Part shown: in pieces, positions 11,787 through 19,533 of the stretch
Numbering within the stretch: the stretch's first letter is position 1
Layout of the letters: each line of letters starts with the position of its first letter
Source: Bacteroidota bacterium
GTDB lineage: Bacteria > Bacteroidota > Ignavibacteria > Ignavibacteriales > Ignavibacteriaceae
Assembly: GCA_021824145.1 (NCBI GenBank)
Contig: JAKALM010000003.1
Coordinates: 124,001 to 188,000, forward strand
Direction of reading: 5' to 3'
Length of the DNA: 64,000 nucleotides
Notes under the pieces: generated by a model
Told to the model about the DNA's origin: nothing
The model's input: only the letters and a program-made list of their open reading frames with translations
The model's database searches: none
Translations under genes and position numbers: made by a program

Positions 11787-12299
11787 CTATTGTTGAGTTA
11801 CAATATTTTTATCTATTTTGAGCTGCTCGCCGCGTTTAAGTGCAACGGTTCCGGAACGAGCCATTTCTTTAATTCCGTATGGTTCAAGTACATTTACCAC
11901 AGCATCTATTTTAGATGGTGGGCCAGTTATTTCAAGAGTAATTGTTTTATTATTTATATCGACAACATTTCCGCGAAAGATGTCGTTAACGCTAATAATT
12001 TCAGCGCGGGTTCCTTTTTGATAGAATACTGTTATTAAAGCTAATTCTCTTTCTACACGGTCTTGGCCTGTTAGGTCGATGACCTTTATCGTATCAATTA
12101 GGCGATTCAATTGCTTTACAACTTGTTCCATTATTTTGTCTTCGCCTTCGGTAACTATAGTCATTCTAGAAACTTCAGGAGTTTCAGTTTCTCCGATTGA
12201 TATGCTGTGAATGTTAAAACCTTTCCCGCTGAACATTGTAGCTACGCGGTTAAAAGCTCCGAATTGATTTTCCACAAGAACTGAAATTGTATGTTTCAT
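11787..12299 (-). CDS. ilvN: Acetolactate synthase small (regulatory) subunit
   Basis: 170 residues: an N-terminal ACT domain (ISVLVENQFGAFNRVATMFSGKGFNI), where valine or related amino acids bind in the family, and a C-terminal domain that activates the catalytic subunit. It could equally be named ilvH. It starts 3 nt after the ilvB stop, as expected for an enzyme made as a two-subunit complex. Confidence 0.95.
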   Translation of the reverse strand: MKHTISVLVENQFGAFNRVATMFSGKGFNIHSISIGETETPEVSRMTIVTEGEDKIMEQVVKQLNRLIDTIKVIDLTGQDRVERELALITVFYQKGTRAEIISVNDIFRGNVVDINNKTITLEITGPPSKIDAVVNVLEPYGIKEMARSGTVALKRGEQLKIDKNIVTQQ

Positions 12300-12302
12300 A
12301 AA

Positions 12303-14021
12303 TTAAACCATCTCCTTTGGATCAAGACGTTTAGTCATCATCTGACTAATTGATTTTCCTGCAGGAACCATAGGAAATACCATGTCTTCTTTTACTACTT
12401 TGAATTCAACCAGTACAGGGCCACTATTATAAGCCAATGCTTCATCAAGAATCTCATCAACATTTAAAATTGAATTTGTTGAAAATGCTTTGAGTCCGAA
12501 TGCCTCAGCAACTTTAACAAAGTCTGGATTACTTGCCGACAAATCAGTGAAACTGTACTTTTCGTCATGAAATAGTTCTTGCCACTGTCTTACCATACCA
12601 AGAAAGCTATTGTTTATAACAAAGATTTTAACAGGCAATTTATAATATACAACTGTGGCAAGCTCTTGTATATTCATTTGAAATCCACCATCTCCGCTTA
12701 TTAAAATTACCGGCCTATCTTTAGTGGCAAAGGCAGCGCCAATAGAAGCAGGCAAACCAAATCCCATAGTGCCTAAGCCGCCGCTTGTTAAGTGAGAACG
12801 AGGATTATTAAATTTATAGTATTGTGCAGTCCACATTTGGTGTTGTCCAACATCGGTTACAACTACAGCTTCACCTTTTGTTTTTTCTGATATTTTTTCA
12901 ATTATAAATTCTGATCTTAATTTACCGTCATTCTTTTCATAATGAAGAGGACAAATCTCTTTCCATTTATTTATTTGATTCCACCATTCATCTAATTGTA
13001 AAGGTTCATTTAATTCGGCAGCAAGCTCTGCTAGTACGTGCTTAACATCTCCGACGATGGGAAGATCTACAACTACATTTTTATCAATACAAGTTGGGTC
13101 AATATCAACATGGATCTTATAAGCATTGATTGCGAAGGTATCAACTTTTCCAGTAACACGATCATCAAAACGAGCACCAAGAGAAACAAGAACATCACAA
13201 TTATTAACAGCCTGGTTAGCATAATAAGTTCCGTGCATTCCAAGCATTCCAAGGGATTGAGGATCATTACCAGGGAAAGCTCCGAGTCCTTGAAGTGTCA
13301 TAGTTACTGGAAGATTATTTTCTTTTGCAAATAATTTTAGTTCACGTTCACCATTTGACATTATGACGCCGCCGCCAACATAAAGCAGTGGCCTTTTTGC
13401 TTTCTTAATTATTTCTGCAGCTTTCTTAATTTGATTTTGATGACCAAGGAAAGTTGGTTTGTAGCCGCGCAGTTCTACTTTTTCAGGATATTCAAATTCA
13501 CAAACAGAATTTATAACATCTTTAGGAAGATCAACCAGTACCGGGCCAGGGCGACCAGTTGAAGCGATATAAAAAGCTTTTTTAATTGTAGCTGCTAATT
13601 CCTTAACATCACGAACAAGAAAATTATGCTTTGTAATTGGACGAGTAATTCCTACAATATCAGCTTCTTGAAAAGCATCATTGCCAATAAGGTGAGTTGC
13701 AACTTGACCTGTAAATACAACGATCGGCACAGAATCCATATAAGCATCTGCTATACCAGTAACAGTATTAGTAGCGCCAGGACCGGATGTTACAAGAACT
13801 ACCCCAATTTTTCCAGATGCTTTAGCGTAGCCTTCTGCCATGTGTGCAGCTCCTTGTTCATGGCGGACAAGAATGTGTTTAAGGAAATCCACATCATAAA
13901 GTTTTTCGTATAATTTTAGCACTGCGCCGCCTGGATATCCAAAAATATATTCAACTTTTTCCTGTCTTAAACATTCAAAAAATATATCAGCACCGGATAA
14001 AGTCTGATTTGGATTTCTCAT
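12303..14021 (-). CDS. ilvB: Acetolactate synthase large (catalytic) subunit
   Basis: 572 residues of a thiamine-diphosphate enzyme: catalytic Glu in [21 protein letters not shown], the FAD/TPP central domain, and the TPP-Mg motif GDGGFQMN with the later NN pair. It makes acetolactate from pyruvate and acetohydroxybutyrate from pyruvate plus 2-oxobutyrate. It is the first structural gene of the operon. AAGGA lies 6-7 nt before the ATG. The 640-nt leader upstream with Ile-rich small ORFs suggests attenuation. Confidence 0.97.
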   Translation of the reverse strand: MRNPNQTLSGADIFFECLRQEKVEYIFGYPGGAVLKLYEKLYDVDFLKHILVRHEQGAAHMAEGYAKASGKIGVVLVTSGPGATNTVTGIADAYMDSVPIVVFTGQVATHLIGNDAFQEADIVGITRPITKHNFLVRDVKELAATIKKAFYIASTGRPGPVLVDLPKDVINSVCEFEYPEKVELRGYKPTFLGHQNQIKKAAEIIKKAKRPLLYVGGGVIMSNGERELKLFAKENNLPVTMTLQGLGAFPGNDPQSLGMLGMHGTYYANQAVNNCDVLVSLGARFDDRVTGKVDTFAINAYKIHVDIDPTCIDKNVVVDLPIVGDVKHVLAELAAELNEPLQLDEWWNQINKWKEICPLHYEKNDGKLRSEFIIEKISEKTKGEAVVVTDVGQHQMWTAQYYKFNNPRSHLTSGGLGTMGFGLPASIGAAFATKDRPVILISGDGGFQMNIQELATVVYYKLPVKIFVINNSFLGMVRQWQELFHDEKYSFTDLSASNPDFVKVAEAFGLKAFSTNSILNVDEILDEALAYNSGPVLVEFKVVKEDMVFPMVPAGKSISQMMTKRLDPKEMV

Positions 14022-14107
14022 AATTGATCCTTTCTCTATTCTTTAATTTCGAAAATAAAATATAAAACTCATCTTTGTATTTACTAACAATGCAAATAAT
14101 GAAATCA

Positions 14108-14192
14108 CTGGCAATAAGCTTAACAAGCCCGATGTTTGCATCTAAGACCGGGATAATAATTGCCAGGGAAAAATTATCTCGAGCTTAGATGC
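14108..14192 (-). promoter_or_regulatory. Interleaved inverted repeats in the ilvB leader, candidate RNA switch
   Basis: On the minus strand two perfect inverted repeats are interleaved: GCATCTAAG (14192-14184) with CTTAGATGC (14146-14138), and CTGGCAAT (14166-14159) with ATTGCCAG (14115-14108). Each pairing traps one arm of the other, so they are alternatives. The first arm overlaps the stop codon of the second Ile-rich ORF, so a ribosome ending there would block it. No strong T run follows, so whether the output is termination or ribosome access to ilvB is unclear. Confidence 0.4.
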
Positions 14193-14370
14193 TGAGAATA
14201 ATCAGCCTGCTAATAATATTTAGAATAATAATATTGTATAGAACACTTGCGCTGAAGCATCTGGTGAGATGTTGTTTTTTTACTACAACACTTTTGGTGA
14301 GAGCGGTATAAGCTAAACAGCTTCTTTTGGAAGTTTGATAATAGCCAGTATATTTAGAATCAGATCTCAC
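14185..14370 (-). CDS. Candidate second Ile-rich leader peptide of the ilv operon
   Basis: A 61-codon frame with a GTG start and AGAGG 5 nt upstream, ending about 160 nt before ilvB. Its last 16 residues read NIIILNIISRLIILSI, eight Ile and three Leu, whereas the front half is unremarkable and polar. The position, the stretch of Ile codons right before the stop and the overlap of the stop with an RNA pairing arm are what a leader peptide of an attenuator would show. It has no recognisable protein-family similarity. It could also be a chance frame; the Ile run is the main support. Confidence 0.45.
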   Translation of the reverse strand: MRSDSKYTGYYQTSKRSCLAYTALTKSVVVKKQHLTRCFSASVLYNIIILNIISRLIILSI

Positions 14371-14421
14371 TACAGCCTCTGATGATTATAAATTAATCTT
14401 CAGATAAAACATTTGGGCTTC

Positions 14422-14478
14422 GGTCAATCCCGAATCTTTATATTTTGTTTTTTGTTTTTGATTGATTTGGGATTGACC
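14422..14478 (-). promoter_or_regulatory. 10-bp stem after the first ilv leader ORF (candidate antiterminator)
   Basis: A perfect inverted repeat GGTCAATCCC / GGGATTGACC (minus-strand arms 14478-14469 and 14431-14422) with a 37-nt A-rich loop begins 7 nt after the stop of the first Ile-rich ORF. The distal arm can also form a short competing hairpin (TTCGG / CCGAA). The layout matches the thr and met attenuators of this window, but the expected T-rich terminator is weak here (TTTTAT). Confidence 0.5.
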
Positions 14479-14485
14479 AATATTA

Positions 14486-14644
14486 TCAGCCTAGAATTAT
14501 AATTCCTAGAATGCTAATAATAATCGAAATCCCTAGAATGATATCTAAAGAAATGTCACTACTTGAATTGTTCACAACAACACGACGTCCGTTAATTTTT
14601 ATAACGGATAATTGAACTGCTTTAATTTTTTTCGTGTTGAACAT
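14486..14644 (-). CDS. Ile-rich leader peptide of the ilv/leu operon
   Basis: A 52-codon ATG frame beginning about 17 nt after the predicted transcription start. It contains 14 Ile, 5 Leu and 5 Val; the tail reads GISIIISILGIIILG before TGA, so 15 of the last 22 residues are Ile or Leu. Ribosome stalling on scarce Ile- or Leu-tRNA would leave the downstream 10-bp stem free to form, the logic of an ilv attenuator. It lies 460 nt before ilvB and is followed by a second Ile-rich ORF. A short membrane peptide is the alternative reading. Confidence 0.6.
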   Translation of the reverse strand: MFNTKKIKAVQLSVIKINGRRVVVNNSSSDISLDIILGISIIISILGIIILG

Positions 14645-14668
14645 AAAAGTAATTATTTAATTGGTTCC

Positions 14669-14697
14669 AAAATAAGCCAAGACAATTATTTTGTCAA
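14669..14697 (-). promoter_or_regulatory. Promoter of the ilv/leu operon
   Basis: TTGACA (14697-14692), 17 nt, then TATTTT (14674-14669) on the minus strand; the latter is one base off TAnnTTTG. It lies 25 nt before the first leader ATG. The thr and met leaders of this window have the same spacing. Confidence 0.5.
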
Positions 14698-15118
14698 GAT
14701 ATTTAATAACATAATTACTGAATTTGTGATATGATAACAATTTCTTAACATGAATATGCATTTAATTCTTATGAATGGAATAAATATGCACTTCTAAATT
14801 TATTATCGTTGGGGTGAATAAATAGTTTAGGATAGATTCATTAGTCGATGGACTTTATGGTGGATGCTTGATACATGATATCGGATTCTGGATAATAGCG
14901 TGATTATGAATTATTTAAAAGTAAAAAGAATGGTTGAATGAATTAATGGATATTCAGAGATCGTGTAAATGAAGCTGTATACTGAGCTGCTTGAATAATT
15001 AAAAACTATTCTATGATATGGGGATGTAAGTTTTAAGTCTCGACCAGTAGTAAGTAATTATTTTATAGAAAGAGCAAGATCATATATAAACGTCCTAAAT
15101 AATTTTTGATTTTAATAA
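14698..15118. other. No gene recognised
   Basis: About 420 nt between the ilv promoter and the terminator of the DUF6266-like gene. Short frames only, no protein similarity seen. A 20-nt AT-rich word near 14995 (TTGAATAATTAAAAACTATT) recurs with one mismatch near 16202, on the other side of the DUF6266-like gene. Confidence 0.5.
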
Positions 15119-15143
15119 ATAGTGCCGCAGTAGACGGCACTAT
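15119..15143 (-). terminator. Terminator of the DUF6266-like gene
   Basis: Perfect 9-bp stem ATAGTGCCG / CGGCACTAT with a 7-nt loop, 19 nt beyond the stop codon of the gene ending at 15162. The minus-strand tail is TTATTAAAA, moderately T-rich. Confidence 0.6.
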
Positions 15144-15161
15144 ATTACTGCCAAAGATATT

Positions 15162-15848
15162 CTAAGCACTTTGTTTTGCAAAGGTTGAAGAATACCTTAC
15201 AACATTACCAGCGGCATCCTTAATAACAAGAGCAAAGTAAATAATGTATTTGCGATACTTATTTTGAATATTTTTCTGATAGTGGTTTAATGAAATATTC
15301 AAATTGTAAGTTGAGTTGAAGTTGAAGCTTTCAATCGATTTACTAACCGGAATGATTTGGTAATACTGATAATCCGATGAAATAGGATTATGAAAACACA
15401 CCAGCACAAGAACGTTAAGATTAACTTCTGAAGCGGTTATAACCGAAGCTTCATTCAAAGGTGATAATGAAGCAGTTATATCGATTGAATCAACTGCAAG
15501 GGATGTAACCGGCGGATCGAAACCAGAAGGAGTTATAACGTTCTCCACTGTAGGCATCTTAGCAGATGTATATGGAAAGTTGTATTGAAGCGCAGTATTG
15601 AATACCGACATACCATTTTTTTTAACCAGCTTCCATACATCATTAAGAGAGCCTAACGTTAGGATAAATTTAACAAAGTTAGAAGTGATACCGAACTTCG
15701 ACCTATTACTAACAACGATTGGATCCATGCTTGGAGTGAAGCTAGATGGACGCGAAGCAAGGATAGTCTTGCCCTCAATTGTTCGGGCAGTTAAATTTCC
15801 CAGCTTACCGCTGAGATTTCCGATGACTGAACCGTTTATAATAGCCAT
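15162..15848 (-). CDS. DUF6266-like protein of unknown function
   Basis: 228 residues. The N-terminus MAIINGSVIGNLSGKLGNLTA followed by a KTILASRPSS segment and a RSKFGITSNFVKFI stretch resembles the start of DUF6266 proteins common in Bacteroidota, which begin with a short glycine-rich hook and a conserved RxRP/S segment. The C-terminal half reads as beta-rich, Thr/Ser/Asn-rich sequence. No signal peptide or membrane segment. Function is not known for the family. The gene stands alone with its own terminator between non-coding stretches, as an accessory gene might. The family call is by eye. Confidence 0.7.
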   Translation of the reverse strand: MAIINGSVIGNLSGKLGNLTARTIEGKTILASRPSSFTPSMDPIVVSNRSKFGITSNFVKFILTLGSLNDVWKLVKKNGMSVFNTALQYNFPYTSAKMPTVENVITPSGFDPPVTSLAVDSIDITASLSPLNEASVITASEVNLNVLVLVCFHNPISSDYQYYQIIPVSKSIESFNFNSTYNLNISLNHYQKNIQNKYRKYIIYFALVIKDAAGNVVRYSSTFAKQSA

Positions 15849-16436
15849 TATTCTGATCTTTCATTTAGTTAATAAATAATTTGACGATGCAATTCTATTT
15901 CATTTATAAAACTAATTCACTGTACTAATGGGAAAGTAGAATAAGAAGAATAGTTGAAATGAAGGATGGCGAAGAATGAATGAGATGATGGCTAAAGGAC
16001 AAGAATGGCTGATTGATTGAATGAGTAATTTTTCTTTATTTGTGTGTAGTATATAGTCAATTCTAATTGAAAAGGAGTTTGAAATACCAATTCTTCTTAA
16101 GAAAAAAATTTGCATGGCAAAAAAAGAAGCATTTTCAAAAGTGAGAGATGGAGGAAGATTGGGGATGGATTGGAGGTGGACGTTGGGTTGTTGATGGTCT
16201 ATTGAATAATTAAAAAGTATTTGGCAGTCATTCATTAGCATTTGGGGCGCGGTGTTTATATAATTATTTTGCTTCCCCAATAGGAAGACACAAGAAATAA
16301 TTAATAAATGAAGTTACGCAAAGGAATGAATTTATCATTCCGAACCAGCTTTGCTGGAGAGGTATGCTAGTTACAAGGTCTAATTGATTAATCGGATTCT
16401 AAAAATTAGTAGAGGCTTACTAAAAAGTTTTCAAAG
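15849..16436. other. Non-coding stretch, no convincing gene
   Basis: Purine-rich on the plus strand with repeated GAATGA/GATTGA-like words. It includes two small hairpins: GGAATGA / TCATTCC near 16323-16344 and CCAGC-TTT-GCTGG near 16350-16362. A 122-codon minus-strand frame at 15912-16280 uses TTG as start, has low-complexity composition and no family resemblance, so it is not called as a gene. Confidence 0.45.
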
Positions 16437-16504
16437 TCATTTCGACCAACCAGAGAAATCTCCATTTTAGAAAGATTTCTCAGTTGAAGATTCATTCGAA
16501 ATGA
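16437..16504. repeat. REP-like nested palindromic element
   Basis: Outer arms TCATTTCGA (16437-16445) and TCGAAATGA (16496-16504) enclose inner arms GAGAAATCT (16453-16461) and AGATTTCTC (16473-16481), all perfect. This TCATTTCGA...GAGAAATCT...AGATTTCTC...TCGAAATGA design resembles dispersed intergenic repeats seen in many Bacteroidota genomes. There is only one copy in this window. Confidence 0.55.
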
Positions 16505-16679
16505 ACAACACTTACTAATTGGCCACCCTCTTACAGAATTAGTAAATTTAGTTAAGACTATCACACTACTGAATATTATTTATTGAATAAATTGTAACTC
16601 TAATATTTGCGGATATTCAGCTACATAGACTTCGTTAAAAAATACCATTTTATAATTCATTTTAAATCCAGGAATGTTC

Positions 16680-18566
16680 ATGGAAAGAGATGAAGGGGAA
16701 AAGATTATTGAATCCGGAATTCCAATTGCACCTTCGATGGAGCCGACACTTCAAACAGTTTATTTACCCGAAGATAAAAATATTTATAATTATCGTATAA
16801 TAATTATTTCACTTCTTGCAATTGGATTAGGAATAGCGGGCGGAATAGTTGCGCAAGTCCTTACTAAACTAATTGGACTTATAACTAATTTATGTTTTTA
16901 TGGAGTGTTTTCATTTAACTTTAATTCCCCAGCGCAAAATCATCTTGGATTGTGGGTGATATTGATTCCGATTGCCGGATCAATTTTAGTAGGACTTATG
17001 GCAAAGTATGGATCAACGGGAATAAGAGGACACGGAATTCCTGAAGCGATGGAACAAATATTAACTAATGAAAGCAGGATACAACCAAGATTAACATTTT
17101 TAAAACCAATTTCGGCAGCAATATCAATTGGAACAGGCGGACCATTCGGTGCAGAAGGCCCGATAATTGCAACTGGCGGTGCATTAGGTTCATTGATTGG
17201 GCAACTTTTGAAAACAAGTGCGGATGAAAGAAAAATTCTTTTAGCATCTGGCGCTGCGGCAGGAATGGCTGCAACTTTTGGAAGCCCAGTTGCTGCGATA
17301 TTACTAGCTGTTGAACTTTTATTATTTGAATTTAAGCCTCAATCGTTAATACCTGTTACCTTAGCAAGTGCAACGGCAACTGCATTAAGAATTTTTTTAG
17401 TAGGATCGACTCCAATCTTTGCTTTAAAGAATGTTACTGAACCCGGATCAATTGCATTAATAATTTATTTGTTATTGGGATTAATAATAGGAGTAAGCTC
17501 TGTATTTGTAACCAAATCTGTTTACTATGTTGAAGATATATTTGATAAACTTCCAATTCATTGGATGTGGTGGCCGGCGATTGGCGCAATAGCTGTGGGT
17601 GTTATAGGATATTTTTCACCACACACCATGGGAGTTGGATATGACAATATTGATAATATTTTGAACGGAAAAATTATCGGACAAACTTTAATAGTATTAT
17701 TTATTTTAAAATTTGTTTCATGGACAATTTCACTGGGAAGCGGAACCTCAGGCGGAACACTTGCACCGTTGTTTACAATCGGCGGCGGATTAGGCGCTGC
17801 CATTGGTTATATTGTTTTGAGCTTGTTTCCAAATTCAGGAGTTGATATAAGGATTGCAGCGCTAGTGGGAATGGCTGCAATGTTTGCAGGTTCTGCAAGG
17901 GCACTTTTAGCATCAGTTATTTTTGCATTTGAAACAACAATGCAGCCATATGGATTACTTCCGTTATTAGCAGGATGCAGCGCTGCTTATTTAGTATCCA
18001 GCTTAATGATGAAAAATACTATAATGACTGAGAAGATAGAACGAAGAGGAGTAAAAGTTTCCAATGAATACGAAGTTGATTTTCTAACTCAAATTTTAGT
18101 TAAAGATTACGCAACCACAAAAGTATATTCAATTAATTCTGATGATAAAATTTCCGAAGTAAGAGAGTGGCTCAATTCAGGAGGAGAAGGAACTTTGCAT
18201 TACGGATATCCAGTAATTGATAAAGATAAAAAAATTATTGGAATATTGACTCGCCGGGAAATTGAGAATGCAAAATCGCAAGCAGAAAGAAAAATAAGTG
18301 AAATAATAAAAGGTAATCTGGTAGTAATTTATGAGGACAGCACCTTACGAGAAGCTGCTGACATGATTGCATTTCATAAAATCTCTTTGCTGCCAGTTAT
18401 TGCGCAAAACGATAAAAGTAAATTATTGGGACTGATTACTCACGATGATATTCTGAAAGCAAGAAGGATTAATATAGAAAAGGAAACTTTATTCAAAAGG
18501 AATATCAGCTTTAATAATTTAAAATCGAGGAAGAGAAAGGGCAAAAATGAAATTGCCCAAACATAA
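16680..18566 (+). CDS. ClC-family chloride channel/antiporter with C-terminal CBS domains
   Basis: About 628 residues. The ClC core has the three anion-pathway motifs: GIRGHGIPEA, GTGGPFGAEGP with the gating glutamate near residue 160, and SGGTLAPLF. Roughly ten to eleven hydrophobic helices run from residue 40 to 440. Two CBS domains follow (about 465-590), which bind adenine nucleotides in relatives. The second ATG (16680) is preferred because AGGA ends 6 nt before it; an upstream ATG at 16674 has no room for a ribosome site. Transport of chloride against protons is likely but channel activity cannot be excluded. The small exported protein gene downstream may be co-transcribed. Confidence 0.92.
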   Translation: MERDEGEKIIESGIPIAPSMEPTLQTVYLPEDKNIYNYRIIIISLLAIGLGIAGGIVAQVLTKLIGLITNLCFYGVFSFNFNSPAQNHLGLWVILIPIAGSILVGLMAKYGSTGIRGHGIPEAMEQILTNESRIQPRLTFLKPISAAISIGTGGPFGAEGPIIATGGALGSLIGQLLKTSADERKILLASGAAAGMAATFGSPVAAILLAVELLLFEFKPQSLIPVTLASATATALRIFLVGSTPIFALKNVTEPGSIALIIYLLLGLIIGVSSVFVTKSVYYVEDIFDKLPIHWMWWPAIGAIAVGVIGYFSPHTMGVGYDNIDNILNGKIIGQTLIVLFILKFVSWTISLGSGTSGGTLAPLFTIGGGLGAAIGYIVLSLFPNSGVDIRIAALVGMAAMFAGSARALLASVIFAFETTMQPYGLLPLLAGCSAAYLVSSLMMKNTIMTEKIERRGVKVSNEYEVDFLTQILVKDYATTKVYSINSDDKISEVREWLNSGGEGTLHYGYPVIDKDKKIIGILTRREIENAKSQAERKISEIIKGNLVVIYEDSTLREAADMIAFHKISLLPVIAQNDKSKLLGLITHDDILKARRINIEKETLFKRNISFNNLKSRKRKGKNEIAQT

Positions 18567-18713
18567 TAATATTGAGGCGGCATCATGAAAAGTGATTTAG
18601 AATATCATCACTTCGTTTTCTTCTTGATTGTAGATAAAAAAGGATTTAGTTTATTGTTGAGAGATTATAATAGCGGATATAATAATTTCACAAACCAAAG
18701 AAAGGCAGCAGAT

Positions 18714-19124
18714 ATGAAAAAGCTTTTATCAGCAAGAGGCATTGCTTTATTGTCAATAATTCCTTTACTGTTTTTGTGCTTAAACTTTTCAGGATTACAA
18801 CATAATAAAAATAAAATAAAAGCAATCCATACATTTCTAGTAAAAATTCCAAGCTCTTCTGGAGTGTGCCCTTACCAGTTAATGATGATGTCTAAAGGCA
18901 AACTTCAAATGATTAATGACCCGCAGTGTGTTTGTCCTTATGCGCATGGCACTTCGTTTCAAAGTTCATTTTATATGACAATAAGAAGCACTGATGAAAA
19001 AACTGTGAGAACAATGCTGCCAGAATGCATTAGGAATGAAGTTGAAATTAATACTATTGATAAACCCAGCAAAAAAGCGCCGGCTGAACTTCCTCAAGAA
19101 TTATATTCAAGTATAATTAATTAA
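18714..19124 (+). CDS. Small exported or membrane-anchored protein, unknown
   Basis: 136 residues from MKKLLSARGIALLS, with a hydrophobic segment (residues 8-23) that looks like a signal anchor. The ATG at 18714 is chosen because AAAGG lies about 9 nt upstream and the hydrophobic segment then sits at the N-terminus; an in-frame start at 18585 would add 43 residues. The mature part has two CPY motifs (GVCPYQL and CVCPYAH) about 28 residues apart, with three cysteines there and one later, which might form disulfides or bind metal. No family is recognised. It follows the ClC gene on the same strand. Confidence 0.6.
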   Translation: MKKLLSARGIALLSIIPLLFLCLNFSGLQHNKNKIKAIHTFLVKIPSSSGVCPYQLMMMSKGKLQMINDPQCVCPYAHGTSFQSSFYMTIRSTDEKTVRTMLPECIRNEVEINTIDKPSKKAPAELPQELYSSIIN

Positions 19125-19138
19125 ATGTTGAAAAATTT

Positions 19139-19528
19139 TTAAGTATTAAGCATCTTAGAAATTACTTTTATCAACTCATTCTTTTAAGGCTTGGAGAGAT
19201 AATGAGTAAAGCAATTGCTGAAAAATTTTTCTTTTCACCGACCATTTCATACGCAGTAAAAGCAGCAATAGGAACAGATTTATATTCTAGAAGCTCTCTA
19301 ATTTTTAATACGATGTTTAAGCTGCTCATAACCATGTCAAGATTTATAACTGTCAAAAAAGAATCATATTTTTTTCACTTGCCAAATTAACTGCCACTTC
19401 CCCATTCGATGCAAATTCCAAATGGTATAAATTATTGAAAAATAGTTTTACGATATTCCTAGAGTCAGGGTCATCTTCGACAACAAGAAATTTATGATCT
19501 GACGATTTTAATTTTTAAGTACTTTCAT
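19139..19528 (-). pseudogene. Decayed stand-alone response-regulator receiver
   Basis: Starting 5 nt after the stop of the kinase gene, minus-strand frames read in pieces as a receiver domain: FLVVEDDPDSRNIVKLFF, then FASNGEVAVNLASEK, then VINLDMVM, then KIRELLEYKSVPIAAFTAY, then FTHYLSKP and NELIKVISKML. To join them, at least three frameshifts must be corrected, each in an A run (near 19511, 19369-19375 and 19230), and one in-frame TAA after LSKP must be ignored. The intact equivalent is the receiver gene at 39267-39653, also placed just after a multi-PAS kinase. Neighbouring long frames are intact, so decay is more likely than poor sequence. Confidence 0.75.
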
Positions 19529-19533
19529 TCTAT

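Noticed and set aside
15912-16280. 122-codon minus-strand frame
   Set aside because: TTG start, no ribosome site, low-complexity composition, no family resemblance.
18585-18713. Upstream in-frame extension of the small exported protein
   Set aside because: It puts 43 unlikely residues before a clear signal anchor; the ATG at 18714 has the better ribosome site.
19202-19390. 62-codon plus-strand frame
   Set aside because: It overlaps the minus-strand receiver remnant, which explains the sequence better.
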